Shown here piece after piece: positions 18,213-27,585 of a stretch of 64,000 nucleotides of DNA (the stretch's first letter is position 1; the number at the start of each line of letters is the position of its first letter). The DNA is taken from the NCBI RefSeq assembly GCF_001625085.1, contig NZ_BDAW01000013.1, positions 1-64,000 of the forward strand, given 5' to 3'. The notes under the pieces were generated by a model that saw nothing but the letters and a program-made list of their open reading frames with translations, was not told where the DNA came from and made no database searches. The translations under genes and the position numbers were made by a program. The stretch is from Nocardia acidivorans NBRC 108247. Its GTDB lineage: Bacteria > Actinomycetota > Actinomycetes > Mycobacteriales > Mycobacteriaceae.

Positions 18213-18552
18213 CTATCGCGATTTCGATTGTGCGCGACGGGCGTACGCACGGGCGGCGCGCACCCGGTCGCCGCAGCGGGTGGAGCACCAGTGACGACGG
18301 CCGTGCCGCAGCAGATAGCGATTGCAGGGAGCCGAGTCACACGGGGTGAGGTATTCGGCGTCGGGGCCGGTGAGCAGGTCCGCGGCATCCGCGGCGAGGG
18401 TGGCGAGGGCGCGCTGGAGGATTTCGTCGGGCGGGCAGGCCGCCGCTCGATGCGGGCCGTCATGCTCATCCCACAGCAGCAGGGCCGCGGTCGGGATACT
18501 CGTCAGGGCGCTGTTGACGGCGGAGAGCGCGGTGGGAACGGGCGTCAGTCCC
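18213..18552 (-). pseudogene. 3' remnant of a CGNR zinc-finger (ABATE-type) regulator gene
   Basis: In the minus frame ending at TAG 18215-18213 the sequence encodes about 113 residues. They end with PCDSAPCNRYLLRHGRR, HWCSTRCGDRVRAARAYARR and QSKSR. That is the C-terminal CGNR zinc finger with its four Cys. The part before it (ALSAVNSALTS, LLLWDEHDG) matches the middle of the family. The N-terminal half of the ABATE domain, with its start codon and promoter, is missing. Homology stops at about 18550, exactly where a truncated gene on the other strand begins. It is therefore read as a remnant, not a gene. Confidence 0.75.
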
Positions 18553-18913
18553 GCTGCTGGGTCAGGTCGTCGGATTCGTGCTCAGCGCAGCGGATCTGCC
18601 CACGGTGTACGTCAGCGGCGACAATGCCTCACTCGAGGTGGTGCGGGAGATCGCCGATCGCTGCGGCACCATCGACACCGCCATCCTCTTCGCCGGAGCG
18701 CCGCGCATCCCGGCCCTGTTCGACGGCGCGACAATCGTTTTCGACAGCGCGCAGGCCGCCGAGGCCGCCCGCATCCTCGGCGCGCGCCGGGTGGTTCCGG
18801 TGCACTACGACGGCTGGGCGCACTTCACCGAGGGCCGCGCCGAATTGGTGGCCGCCTTCACCGCCGCCGGTCTGGCCGATCGCCTGGACCTGGGCGAAGT
18901 GGGGCCCGCGTGA
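18551..18913 (+). pseudogene. 3' half of a metallo-beta-lactamase-fold (UlaG-like) gene
   Basis: The frame reads GQVVGFVLSAADLPTVYVSG and continues through TAILFAGAPRIPALFDG and ARRVVPVHYDGWAHFTEG to the stop at 18913. These are the C-terminal motifs of UlaG-like metal-dependent hydrolases, including the Asp of SGDNA and the final metal-binding His of VPVHYDGW. The N-terminal half with the HxHxDH motif is absent. The GTG at 18578 could start a 111-residue fragment without the main metal site, so it should be inactive. Its stop overlaps the MFS start (GTGA). Confidence 0.8.
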
Positions 18914-20196
18914 CGACTCCCATGGCGGCCCCGGTGCCGGACGCGCATCCGGCACAGCGCCGGATTCTGATCGTGCTGGTCGCCGCGCAGGTGCTGAGCG
19001 GGGCGGGGCTGGCCGCCGGGGTGACCGTCGGAGCATTGCTCGCGCAGGACATGCTCGGGTCCACCGGGCTCGCCGGACTGCCGAGTGCGCTGGGGACCGC
19101 CGGGTCCGCGCTGGCGGCGATCGCCGTGGGGCGGATTTCGCAGGCACGGGGTCGGCGGCGCGGGTTGGCGACCGGGTATTCGGCCGGTGCGGTCGGCAGT
19201 GCCGGTGTGATCGCGGCGGCCGTCGCGGACAATATCGTGCTGCTGTTCGCCGCATTGTTCATATACGGCGCGGGGACGGCCACCACTCTGCAGGCCCGTT
19301 ATGCCGGAGCGGATGTGGCCGCGCCCGCGCATCGCGCCCGGGCGGTGTCGACCGTGCTGGTGGCGACCACGCTGGGCGGGGTGATCGGTCCCAATCTCAC
19401 CGGGCTTACCGGCGATCTCGCACGCGCGCTTGGTATTCCGTACCTGACGGGGCCGTTTCTGCTCGCCGGGGTCGCGTACGGATCGGCGGCGGCGGTGCTG
19501 GCCGTCTGGCTACGCCCCGATCCATTGCTGTTGGCCCGCACCATGAATGACGAAGGCGGTGCGGCCGGGACACTGCGGCCCCGCGCGTCAGCCGGGGCAT
19601 CATCACCCCGCGAGGCGGACCCTCCGGGGCGGCGACGTTCCGGCGTTCTCACCGGTGCGCTCATCATGGTGGTGACCCAGCTGGTCATGGTGGCGATCAT
19701 GACCATGACGCCGGTCCATATGCACGATCACGGGCACAGCACCGCCGCCGCCGGGCTCGTCATCGGTATCCATATCGGGGCCATGTACCTGCCCTCACCG
19801 CTCACCGGCCGGCTCGTCGACCGCTACGGTCGACTGCCGATCACGGCCGCCTCCGGGGTGATACTGCTGGCCGCCGGGATCATCGCCGCCGCATCGGACG
19901 ACTCGCTCATCCCGATCACCGTGGCGCTGGCGCTGCTGGGGCTGGGCTGGAACTTCGGCCTGATCACCGGCACCGCGATCATCACCGATGCGGTGCCCCT
20001 GGAGACCCGAGCCGAAACCCAAGGGCTGGTGGATGTCTCGATCGCCCTCGCCGGTGCGACCGGCGGTATGGCCTCGGGTGTCGTCGTCGCGGTCGCGGGC
20101 TTCCCGCTGCTGGCGCTGGGCGGCGGCATTCTCGCGCTGGCGATCGTGCCCGCGGCCCTACGCGCCGGTGGCCCGCGCTGCGGCGCGGGTCCGTAG
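18910..20196 (+). CDS. MFS transporter
   Basis: A 428-residue major facilitator with about twelve membrane helices and a central cytoplasmic loop of some 45 residues (about 215-260). The helix 2-3 loop has GRISQARGRRRGLATGY. The second half has the matching GRLVDRYGRLPITAASG motif. Substrate unknown; the best guess is drug or metabolite efflux. The GTG at 18910 overlaps the stop of the truncated hydrolase gene by four bases, so expression once depended on that gene's promoter, which now appears deleted. The last ten or so residues (GGPRCGAGP) run into a rarD remnant and may not be original. Confidence 0.85.
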   Translation: MTTPMAAPVPDAHPAQRRILIVLVAAQVLSGAGLAAGVTVGALLAQDMLGSTGLAGLPSALGTAGSALAAIAVGRISQARGRRRGLATGYSAGAVGSAGVIAAAVADNIVLLFAALFIYGAGTATTLQARYAGADVAAPAHRARAVSTVLVATTLGGVIGPNLTGLTGDLARALGIPYLTGPFLLAGVAYGSAAAVLAVWLRPDPLLLARTMNDEGGAAGTLRPRASAGASSPREADPPGRRRSGVLTGALIMVVTQLVMVAIMTMTPVHMHDHGHSTAAAGLVIGIHIGAMYLPSPLTGRLVDRYGRLPITAASGVILLAAGIIAAASDDSLIPITVALALLGLGWNFGLITGTAIITDAVPLETRAETQGLVDVSIALAGATGGMASGVVVAVAGFPLLALGGGILALAIVPAALRAGGPRCGAGP

Positions 20197-20738
20197 GTGG
20201 CGAACGAACAGGCCAGAATGAGCGCGATCCACGGCGGGCGGCCGTAGTCAACGGTCAGCACGATGACCGCGCTCGCACCCAATGCCAGTGCGACCCACTG
20301 CACCCGGCGCAGCCGCTCCCGAAAGATGAGGACGCCGAACGCGACCGTCACCAGCGGATTGACGAAGTAGCCCAGAGCGCACTCGACCACCTGCGCATTG
20401 ATGACGCCGTATACGCAGACGCCCTAATTGATGGACAGCGCAAGCGAAGCCGCCGCCGCGAGCCGCCAGGTGCGGGCGTCGATACCGCGCAGTTCGCGCA
20501 GTCGTCCCGCCGCGAACAGGGCCGGCAGCGCCACAGCGAGGTTCCAGAGAATCCGTTCGGCCAGCACCTCCCCCGGATTCGCGAACGTCAGCAGTCCGAA
20601 GAAGGCCGGGAACAAGCCCCACAGGAGATAGGCGGCGAAGCCGAAGGCGATACCCACCTGGTTGCCGGTGTATCTCCCGCGCCCGGCGCTGGACGGTTCG
20701 GCCGGACCTGCCTCGGCGTCAGCGGGACCCTCTGACAC
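20190..20738 (-). pseudogene. rarD-type EamA permease pseudogene (amber codon and 3' truncation)
   Basis: The start at 20738 encodes a polar leader, then [19 protein letters not shown] and [16 protein letters not shown], typical of RarD. A TAG at about 20427-20425 follows LALSIN, where family members have Trp. The same frame then continues with VYGVINAQVVECALGYFVNP and FRERLRRVQWVALALGAS, so only that codon interrupts it. Homology ends at ATYG near 20190, and the expected last 100 or so residues are missing. The remnant runs straight into the 3' end of the MFS gene. Confidence 0.85.
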
Positions 20739-20869
20739 CCATCGACGTTAGCTTGCGCAACGACCGAGCGACTATCGGACATCCGCCCCGTAAGTCCGCT
20801 TTGCCGACGCGCGCACGGCCCACCTGCGGAAACTCGGTTAATGACAAGCAAACCTCTAGGCTGTCGATC

Positions 20870-23383
20870 ATGTCGATCACCGCACAGGCAGCGACACCCG
20901 CGACGGGCCTCACCTCCGCGGAGGTGGAGCAACGACGCCGCGACGGGCTCACCAATGATGTTCCCGAGCGGGCCTCGCGCTCGGTCCGGGACATCGTCAA
21001 GGCGAATATCTTCACGCGCATCAACGCGATACTCGGCGTGCTGTTCATTCTGGTGCTGGCGACCGGATCGATTATCGACGGCATGTTCGGTTTGCTCATT
21101 ATCGCCAACAGCGCGGTCGGCATCATTCAGGAGGTTCGCGCCAAGAAGACCCTGGACCAGTTGGCCATTTTCGGCCAGGCGCAGCCGGTGGTGCGGCGCG
21201 ACGGCAAGGCCGCCAAGGTGGCACCGCAGGAGATCGTGCTCGGCGACATCATCGAACTCGGGCCGGGCGATCAGATCGTGGTCGACGGCGAGGTCATCGA
21301 AGCCGAACTCCTCGAGGTCGACGAATCACTGCTCACCGGTGAGGCCGATCCCATCGACAAAACCGTTGCGGGACCGGTCATGTCGGGCAGTTTCGTGGTC
21401 TCCGGCAGCGGCGCGTACCGGGCCACCAAGGTCGGCAAGGACGCCTACGCCGCCAAGCTCGCCGATGAGGCCAGCAAGTTCACCCTGGTCAATTCCGAAC
21501 TGCGCAACGGTATCGACACCATTCTGAAAGTCATTACGTACCTGCTGATTCCGGCGGGACTGCTGTCGATCTACAACCAGCTGGTCTCCAGTAAGGAATC
21601 CTGGCGGCCCGCCGTCAACGGCATGGTCGCGGCGCTGGTGCCCATGGTCCCCGAGGGCCTGGTGCTGATGACCTCCATCGCCTTCGCGGTCGGCGTGGTA
21701 CGCCTCGGGCGGCGGCAGTGCCTGGTGCAGGAGCTGCCCGCCATCGAGGGTCTGGCGCGCGTGGACGTGGTCTGCGCGGACAAGACCGGCACGCTCACCG
21801 AGAACGGTATGCGGCTCAGCGAGATTCGGCCGGTGAGCGCGGACGGTGTAGCCGAGGGGCTGAAACTCTCCGCCGCGAACGACGGTTCAGCGCGGACTGC
21901 CGCACCCGCGTCGGGTGGCGAATCGGCTACCGGCGCTGACGAATTGGCCCGCGTGCTGGCGGCCATGGCGTCGGATGATCCGCGGCCCAATGCCAGCGTG
22001 GCGGCCATTGCCGAGGCACTGCCGAATACGCCCGGCTGGAAGCCCAGCGGCATCGCGCCGTTCTCCTCGGCCAAGAAATGGAGTGGCTTCTCCTACGGCG
22101 AGCACGGCAACTGGCTGCTCGGCGCACCGGACGTACTGCTCGATCCGAACTCCGAAACCGCCGCCGTCGCACAGGATATCGGCGCGCAGGGGTTGCGCGT
22201 CCTGCTGCTCGCGAGCAGTGACCGACCGGTCGACGCCGCCGACGCGCCGGGTCAGGTGACACCGGCGGCGCTGGTGGTGCTGGAGCAGCGGGTGCGGCCC
22301 GACGCCAAGCAGACCCTGGACTACTTCGGATCGCAGCACGTCTCCACCAAGGTCATCTCCGGCGACAATGCGGTCTCCGTGGGCGCGGTCGCGTCCTCGC
22401 TCGGCATGGCGGGCGGCGCGGATCCGGTGGACGCCCGCACCCTGCCGAGCGATCAGAACGAGCTCGCCGATGTGCTCGAACACAAGACCGTCTTCGGCCG
22501 GGTGCGCCCGGATCAGAAGCGCGCCATGGTCTCCGCGCTGCAATCGCGCGGGCATACCGTCGCCATGACCGGTGACGGTGTGAACGATGTGCTCGCGCTC
22601 AAGGATGCCGATATCGGCGTGGCCATGGGCTCGGGCAGTCCGGCCACCCGCTCGGTGGCGCAGATTGTGCTGCTGGACAACAAGTTCGCGACGCTGCCCT
22701 ATGTGGTGGGCGAGGGCCGCCGGGTGATCGGCAATATCGAGCGCGTCTCGAATCTGTTCCTCACCAAGACCGTGTACTCGGTGGTGCTGGCCTTCCTGGT
22801 GGGCATCGCGGGGATCGGCTCGCAGATCTTCCATTACAAGGCGATCGGCTATCCGTTCCTGCCCCGGCATGTGACCATCGCGGCGTGGTTCACCATCGGC
22901 ATTCCGGCCTTCATTCTGTCGCTCGCGCCGAACAATGAGCGGGCGCGCACCGGATTCGTCGGGCGCGTGATGCGATTGGCGATTCCGTCCGGGCTGGTCA
23001 TCGGCGTCATGACCTTCATCGCGTATCTGATCGCCTACAAGGGGCCCGATGCGGGCGAGACCGCCAAGGTGCAGGCGGGCACCACCGCGCTCATCACGCT
23101 GCTGATCATCGCGGTGTGGGTGCTGGCCATCGTGGCGCGGCCGTGGAACTGGTGGAAGATGCTGCTGGTCGCGGGTTCCGTTGTGGGATACCTGATTCTG
23201 TTCGCGGTGCCGTTCACCCGGCACTTCTTCAAACTCGATCCGAGCAATATCGCCCTGACCACCGCGGCGATCGTCTGCGGTGCGATCGGCATCGTGCTGG
23301 TCGAGGTGGCGTGGTGGGTGAGCGCGAAATCGCAGGGCGAGACACCGCATCTGCTGCCCGGCGCGCCCGGCGAAAAGGACTGA
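20870..23383 (+). CDS. ctpE: P-type cation-transporting ATPase, CtpE family
   Basis: An 837-residue membrane pump closely resembling mycobacterial CtpE, which is known for calcium uptake. The N-terminus reads [20 protein letters not shown]. The actuator has [11 protein letters not shown]. The phosphorylation site is [12 protein letters not shown], with Asp near residue 304, and the hinge motif is [18 protein letters not shown]. About ten membrane helices are present, in a 2+2+6 pattern. [10 protein letters not shown] precedes the phosphorylation domain. The ATG at 20870 fits the start of homologues; the SD is weak. It is monocistronic, with rarD remnants behind it and a strong terminator after it. 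Confidence 0.94.
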   Translation: MSITAQAATPATGLTSAEVEQRRRDGLTNDVPERASRSVRDIVKANIFTRINAILGVLFILVLATGSIIDGMFGLLIIANSAVGIIQEVRAKKTLDQLAIFGQAQPVVRRDGKAAKVAPQEIVLGDIIELGPGDQIVVDGEVIEAELLEVDESLLTGEADPIDKTVAGPVMSGSFVVSGSGAYRATKVGKDAYAAKLADEASKFTLVNSELRNGIDTILKVITYLLIPAGLLSIYNQLVSSKESWRPAVNGMVAALVPMVPEGLVLMTSIAFAVGVVRLGRRQCLVQELPAIEGLARVDVVCADKTGTLTENGMRLSEIRPVSADGVAEGLKLSAANDGSARTAAPASGGESATGADELARVLAAMASDDPRPNASVAAIAEALPNTPGWKPSGIAPFSSAKKWSGFSYGEHGNWLLGAPDVLLDPNSETAAVAQDIGAQGLRVLLLASSDRPVDAADAPGQVTPAALVVLEQRVRPDAKQTLDYFGSQHVSTKVISGDNAVSVGAVASSLGMAGGADPVDARTLPSDQNELADVLEHKTVFGRVRPDQKRAMVSALQSRGHTVAMTGDGVNDVLALKDADIGVAMGSGSPATRSVAQIVLLDNKFATLPYVVGEGRRVIGNIERVSNLFLTKTVYSVVLAFLVGIAGIGSQIFHYKAIGYPFLPRHVTIAAWFTIGIPAFILSLAPNNERARTGFVGRVMRLAIPSGLVIGVMTFIAYLIAYKGPDAGETAKVQAGTTALITLLIIAVWVLAIVARPWNWWKMLLVAGSVVGYLILFAVPFTRHFFKLDPSNIALTTAAIVCGAIGIVLVEVAWWVSAKSQGETPHLLPGAPGEKD

Positions 23384-23406
23384 TCCCGACCGTATTCCGG
23401 GCTACG

Positions 23407-23441
23407 GCGGCGGCGCACCGACTCGGTGCGCCGCCGCTTTC
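23407..23441 (+). terminator. Strong intrinsic terminator after ctpE
   Basis: A perfect 14-bp stem, GCGGCGGCGCACCG (23407-23420) with CGGTGCGCCGCCGC (23424-23437), around a three-base loop. TTTCAT follows directly. It lies 23 bases after the ctpE stop. Confidence 0.9.
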
Positions 23442-23529
23442 ATAACATCCAAACTGGTCGCATGGTTTGGCTCGCCGGTGAACTGCCTTGTCCGGGACGT
23501 TCTTTGACTCGCGAGGTACCTTGGGCCGC

Positions 23530-24357
23530 ATGGAGGTCCTGCTGCACCAGATCGACGCGTTCGCGGACGCACCGTTCTCGGGCAATCCCGCCGCTGTCAT
23601 GCCGCTGCTGTCCTGGCTGCCGGATGAGCTGCTGCAACACCTCGCCGAGGAGAACAATCTCGCCGAGACGGCCTTCTACACCTCCGCGCTACCGCCCGAC
23701 GCCGGTGCCGCGCCGGACAATTCGCCCGCATACCATCTGCGCTGGTTCACCCCCGCCACCGAGGTCGACCTCTGCGGTCATGCCACGCTCGCCGCCGCCG
23801 CGCAGATTCTGGACGATATGCATCCCGGGGCGGACCGCGTGCACTTCTATACCCGCAGTGGCTGGTTGCGGGTGGATCGCGATCGCGATGATCTGGTGCT
23901 GGATCTGCCCAGCGCCGCCTCGGTGGAGATCGATGTGCACGAACAACTTCCGCGGACACTGGCCAAGGCGCTGGGGGTGCGGCCGCTGCGCGCCTACGCC
24001 GGGGTCGACGTGGTGCTCATGGTGACCTCCGAACATGAAGTGCGCGAGGCGAATCCGAACTTCTCCGAATTCCCGCGCATGCACCGCGGGGCCATTCTCA
24101 CCGCCGCCGGGGAGGAAGCCGACTTCGTCTCCCGGTTCTTCGCACCCGGACAGGGCATTCCCGAGGATCCCGTCACCGGCTCCGCGCACGCGCAACTCAT
24201 GCCGCTGTGGAGTCGTGAGCTCGGGCGCACCACGCTTTCCGCCCGCCAGCTCTCCGCGCGCGGCGGGGCGCTGCGCTGCACCCTCAGCGGCGACCGCGTC
24301 CGATTGGCCGGGCGCTGCCGCCGCTATCTGGACGGCGTGGTTCGCCTGGCGGACTGA
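23530..24357 (+). CDS. PhzF-family isomerase/epimerase
   Basis: A 275-residue protein of the PhzF/diaminopimelate epimerase-like fold. Markers are VLLHQIDAFADAPFSGNPAAV at the N-terminus (less than its full length is quoted elsewhere), the catalytic Glu46 in NNLAETAFY, the domain hinge WFTPATEVDLCGHATLA and DPVTGSAHAQLMP near the C-terminus. PhzF proteins isomerise small acids; outside phenazine clusters the substrate is usually unknown, and no phenazine genes are present here. The ATG at 23530 is chosen because family members begin at this point; an upstream ATG at 23488 adds 14 unrelated residues. Confidence 0.9.
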   Translation: MEVLLHQIDAFADAPFSGNPAAVMPLLSWLPDELLQHLAEENNLAETAFYTSALPPDAGAAPDNSPAYHLRWFTPATEVDLCGHATLAAAAQILDDMHPGADRVHFYTRSGWLRVDRDRDDLVLDLPSAASVEIDVHEQLPRTLAKALGVRPLRAYAGVDVVLMVTSEHEVREANPNFSEFPRMHRGAILTAAGEEADFVSRFFAPGQGIPEDPVTGSAHAQLMPLWSRELGRTTLSARQLSARGGALRCTLSGDRVRLAGRCRRYLDGVVRLAD

Positions 24358-24446
24358 GGCTTTCGGCGCGGGGGCCGCACGCGAACCGGTGCCGCCCTCG
24401 TCATCCCCGCGCGGTGGTAGCCGGGATGCGCACCACGATAACGCCG

Positions 24447-25358
24447 TCAGCGATGCACGATGCGGGTGGTGAGCTCCAGGAGATCGGCTTCCCGGTAACC
24501 CGGGTAGCCGTGCAGTGTGTCGCGCCACTCCCGTGGAATGGCCGAAGCGCCCCAGCGCGCGCCGAGCAGACCACCGGCGATGGCGGCGGTGGTGTCGGTG
24601 TCACCGCCCGCGCGGACCGCGAGTTCCAGTGCGGCGGGCAGGGTGTCGGCGTGCGTAATGGCCCACCAGGCCGTCTGCAGGGCGTGCACCACCCAGCCGT
24701 TCTTGGGGAAGTCCGCGGGGGTGCCGCACTCGGCCTTGTCCAGCAGCGGGCCCCAGAATCCGGCGTCCACAATCGAAAGCGCCTGCCGCAGACCGTCATA
24801 GGTGCCGTACAGCACCGCGTGCCGGATGGCGAGCGTCCAGATCTTGCACGCCTGCATGGCCTGCATATCGTAGTGCGTGAGCGAGCTGACCACGGCCGCG
24901 GCCTTGGCGCAGTGCGGTTCGTCATCCAGGTAGGCCAGCGCCACCGGGGCGGTGCGCATGAGCGAACCATTGCCCGCCTTCAGACCGCCCAGCTCATGCG
25001 CGTGCACCTGCATCTCGCGCCCGGACTTGCTGCGCCACTGCAATACCTGACTGGTCTGGAAGCCGACATCGGCCGGTTTGGAATCCCACCAGGCGATGAA
25101 CTCCGCGGCCACCGCATCGAGCCCGGCCTCCTCGTGCACATTGCCGACCGCGGCCGCCGCACGCGCCACGCCGATCGCCATGGCGGTGTCGTCGGTCCAC
25201 TCCCCCGGGGCCCAGCCGAAACTCCCGCCGCCCTTCATCTCGATCACGACCTCGGGTCCGGGATGGGTGAACTCGTAGCCCGCGCCCAGCGCATCGCCCG
25301 CCGCGGTACCCAACAGCACCCCGGCCGCGCGATCCGCCTGCTCCGTAGTCAGTTCCAT
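24447..25358 (-). CDS. ADP-ribosylglycohydrolase (DraG/ARH family)
   Basis: A 303-residue all-helical hydrolase that removes ADP-ribose from proteins or nucleic acids. The metal site is visible twice: EWTDDTAMA (Asp56, Asp57) and GGDTDTTAAIAGGLLG near 245-260. The first helix has ADRAAGVLLGTAAGDALGAG. There is no signal peptide. The start is taken at MELTTEQ (25358); 13 more residues are possible upstream. It is convergent with the PhzF gene. There is no adjacent ADP-ribosyltransferase, so the target is unknown. Confidence 0.92.
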   Translation of the reverse strand: MELTTEQADRAAGVLLGTAAGDALGAGYEFTHPGPEVVIEMKGGGSFGWAPGEWTDDTAMAIGVARAAAAVGNVHEEAGLDAVAAEFIAWWDSKPADVGFQTSQVLQWRSKSGREMQVHAHELGGLKAGNGSLMRTAPVALAYLDDEPHCAKAAAVVSSLTHYDMQAMQACKIWTLAIRHAVLYGTYDGLRQALSIVDAGFWGPLLDKAECGTPADFPKNGWVVHALQTAWWAITHADTLPAALELAVRAGGDTDTTAAIAGGLLGARWGASAIPREWRDTLHGYPGYREADLLELTTRIVHR

Positions 25359-25786
25359 CCGTTCCCAGCCCCTCTCGGCATTCCGGTCGCCCACCACTCT
25401 CGCACGGACGACTCTCCTGCCACGGTATCTCTCACAGCATGGCGAGCGTGCCCGCGGCCGCGGAAGACAGCGGTTTCTCGACGGGCTGCCTCCCCCGTCA
25501 ATTAGGGCATATGTCCGATACTGCGCGGCCGGGGCGGACCATACCGTGGATGCCGGAGGTTTGCCACCGGTTCGCGGTGATGTGCCTCCGGGGCGGAATC
25601 ATCGAAAGATGATGCCGCGCACCACCGATCGGGCGAAGTGTGGCATCACGGTGAACGAGGGGTTTCCATGATGCACACCACCCCGCGGGCGGTCGCGCAC
25701 CGCCCGTGGTCCCGACCGACCCCACCGCATCGGTCGTCGCGGACCTCCGCACCTCGGCGGCCGCCTCCGCCGGGGTCGGGAGCGAG
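25359..25786. other. 428-base gap with no convincing gene, one hairpin
   Basis: It holds the promoter side of the ADP-ribosylglycohydrolase gene and the downstream side of the Roadblock operon. A stem CCGCGGGCGGT (25683-25693) with ACCGCCCGTGG (25699-25709), 11 bp with one G-T pair and a five-base loop, lies 78 bases after the last Roadblock stop and is a likely terminator. A short plus-strand frame from the ATG at about 25668 has a GAGGGG before it, but it is low-complexity and antisense to a real gene. Confidence 0.5.
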
Positions 25787-26158
25787 TCAGACCTCCAGCT
25801 CCTCCTCGATGCCCCGGAGGCGGTGGCGGGCCATGGCGAGATTGGCGCGGCCGCGGTCCAAGGCGAGGTAGAGGAACAGACCCTTGGATTTGCGGCCGGT
25901 CATGGGCCGGATGATGTGGTACTGGTTGCCGAGGGTGATGAGAATGTCCTCGATATCCTCATTGATGCCGAGCTGTTCGATGGTGCGCATCTTGGCGCGC
26001 ACCACCTCGGTATTGCCGGCGGCGGCGACCTGCAGATCCAGCGCCTTGGAGCTGCCGAGCATGCCCAGCGCCATCCCGCTGTTGTAGTCGACCACGGCGG
26101 CGCCGACCGCGCCGTCGATCACCATCATGTCCTTCAGTGCGATATCCATGTTGGACAT
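25787..26158 (-). CDS. Roadblock/LC7-domain protein (third of three)
   Basis: A 123-residue single-domain protein. The fold starts with MDIALKDMMVIDGAVGAAVVD and ends in ANLAMARHRLRGIEEELEV. Hydrophobic strands alternate with helices as expected for MglB/LC7-type dimerising regulators of small GTPases. There are no catalytic residues and no membrane segment. An AAAGGAAAGG SD lies just before the ATG at 26158. It is the promoter-distal gene of a four-gene minus-strand operon; the gap to the gene before is 11 bases. Its last 20 residues resemble those of the first Roadblock protein, so the two are probably paralogues. Confidence 0.85.
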   Translation of the reverse strand: MSNMDIALKDMMVIDGAVGAAVVDYNSGMALGMLGSSKALDLQVAAAGNTEVVRAKMRTIEQLGINEDIEDILITLGNQYHIIRPMTGRKSKGLFLYLALDRGRANLAMARHRLRGIEEELEV

Positions 26159-26169
26159 GGCCTTTCCTT

Positions 26170-26652
26170 TCAATCGGTGTTCTTCTTCGGGGTGCGCTTG
26201 ACGTTGTTCGCCAAGGCGGTGAGTTCTTCGGCTATGGCCCGCGCGACCGGACGCGACTCCAGATGCAGGCGGCCCACATTCACCTCCGGACCCGCCAGCA
26301 CCGTCAGCGAGGCGGTCCAACCGGCCGCGTAGATGACCACGTATCCGCCGGAGCCGTGCACCACGACCTCGTGGAATCCGCCCCCGTGCGCGGTGGTGGC
26401 CAGCCGGTGCGAGAGCGAGAGCTGGGATGCGGTGAGCGCGGCCATCCCGGTGGGTTCGATATGCGGCGGCAGATCGTGTGCGATGAGCAGCCCGTCGGTC
26501 GAGGCCACCAGCGTTCCGGTCAGCCGGGGGATGCTCTCCCGCAGCGACTTCAGCTGAGTCACCAGCACGGTATTCGGTTCGGGTCGCGTGGTCGCCACCT
26601 TCGTCATCCTTCTTCCCATCATTTCGCCGAGCCGCCTCCTGCGCGCGGTCAC
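26170..26652 (-). CDS. Roadblock/LC7-domain protein (second of three)
   Basis: About 160 residues from the GTG at 26652, which has GGAGGAG five bases upstream; the ATG at 26607 is an alternative giving 145. The core has LVTQLKSLRESIPRLTGTLV, then ASTDGLLIAHDLPP, FHEVVVHGSGGYVVIYAAG and a long C-terminal helix with SRPVARAIAEELTALANN. This is the size and strand order of the Roadblock family found with actinobacterial conservons. The basic tail (KRTPKKNTD) is unusual. It sits between the winged-helix gene and the third Roadblock gene in the same operon. Confidence 0.82.
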   Translation of the reverse strand: MTARRRRLGEMMGRRMTKVATTRPEPNTVLVTQLKSLRESIPRLTGTLVASTDGLLIAHDLPPHIEPTGMAALTASQLSLSHRLATTAHGGGFHEVVVHGSGGYVVIYAAGWTASLTVLAGPEVNVGRLHLESRPVARAIAEELTALANNVKRTPKKNTD

Positions 26653-26749
26653 ACCAGCTCCTCCAAGGCCGCCTCCCAGTCCGTCCGCCGAATACCCTGC
26701 GCTCGTTCGAGCGCGGCCTCCGCACGGTCATGCCAGCTCCTCCAGTGCC
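26629..26749 (-). repeat. Direct repeat of a translation-start region (two ~42-base copies, 80 bases apart)
   Basis: Copies at 26629-26671 and 26709-26749 share GGAGGAGCTGG followed by an ATG or GTG and ACCG, then CGAGC at matching spacing. One copy gives the SD and GTG of the second Roadblock gene. The other overlaps the stop of the winged-helix gene and would start only a non-conserved frame. It looks like a small tandem duplication at an operon junction. Confidence 0.6.
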
Positions 26750-27585
26750 GCCCGCACCCGGACGAGCACCTCACGGTCGATGGGTTTCCAGCGTTCCGGC
26801 ACCGGAGTCGGTGTACCCGAACGTGTTCGGCGGCGGGGAAGCTGTGCGGGCGGACCGCCCGGACGCGGTAGCGCGATCAATTCCGCCACCTTCGATTCGT
26901 GCGCCTGTGGCGCGGGCATCGCGCGCGTCGCGGGCTCGGCCGCGTGTTTCGGTGCGCGAGCCGGTACCGGGGGTTCGATCAATCCGGCCGCGGTGAGCTC
27001 GCGGACCGCGGTGAGACAGCCGTAGGTGGTGCGGCCCAAATCATTCGCGATCACGGTGATGCTGCGCCGGGCATCGGCGGCGGCGAGCAGTTCGGCCTGC
27101 CCGCCGGTGAGTACGACCCGGCGGCGCGGAATACGGCGAGCCGGGACCACGGGGGCGCGATCGACCAGCGCCACCGGCCACGGCCCGGATTCGGGATCGC
27201 CACGGCGCGTGCACTCCCGCACCACGGCGGGCGGATCGATCCGGCAGATCGGGGCCAACCAGTGCGGCGGCGCGGGCCGGAATTCGGGGACCACCGGTTC
27301 GGCGAGCAGGAAATAGGCGGCATCGAAAACCGCGAGCAGCGCCAGGGTTTCGAGCTGCGGTCGGCGCAGCAGCGCACCGAACTCCCCGGACTCGGCCCGC
27401 CGCCACTCCTCTGGGGTCGCCACACCCGCCTCGACGACCAGTCGATCGAGTCCAGTAGTCCGGCGGCAATCGGCGCCGGCGATCGCACCCTCGGCGATAT
27501 GGAATGCGCCGTCCCCCGCGTGCAGCACCCCGGTGGAGCGCTCCGCCGCCAATCTCCGCAATTCACTTGCGAGTTCAGCGCTCAT
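26728..27585 (-). CDS. PATAN/DUF4388-like and winged-helix protein in the Roadblock operon
   Basis: A 285-residue soluble protein. The first 75 residues (ELASELRRLAAERSTGVLHA, then GAFHIAEGAIAGADC) look like the DUF4388/PATAN module, which in other bacteria accompanies signalling and Roadblock proteins. After a proline-rich linker, about 170-215 has a winged-helix pattern with SITVIANDLGRTTYGCLTAV and RELTAAGLIEPP. The rest is a basic, proline-rich region ending in REVLVRVRAALEELA. The start at 27585 overlaps the stop of the first Roadblock gene by 11 bases. Both domain assignments rest on pattern only. A role as the DNA- or partner-binding output of the Roadblock proteins is inferred from context. 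Confidence 0.7.
   Translation of the reverse strand: MSAELASELRRLAAERSTGVLHAGDGAFHIAEGAIAGADCRRTTGLDRLVVEAGVATPEEWRRAESGEFGALLRRPQLETLALLAVFDAAYFLLAEPVVPEFRPAPPHWLAPICRIDPPAVVRECTRRGDPESGPWPVALVDRAPVVPARRIPRRRVVLTGGQAELLAAADARRSITVIANDLGRTTYGCLTAVRELTAAGLIEPPVPARAPKHAAEPATRAMPAPQAHESKVAELIALPRPGGPPAQLPRRRTRSGTPTPVPERWKPIDREVLVRVRAALEELA

Noticed and set aside
25638-25871. 77-codon plus-strand frame with a GAGGGG before an ATG
   Set aside because: Low-complexity Pro/Ser/Arg product, antisense to a Roadblock gene and containing its terminator hairpin.
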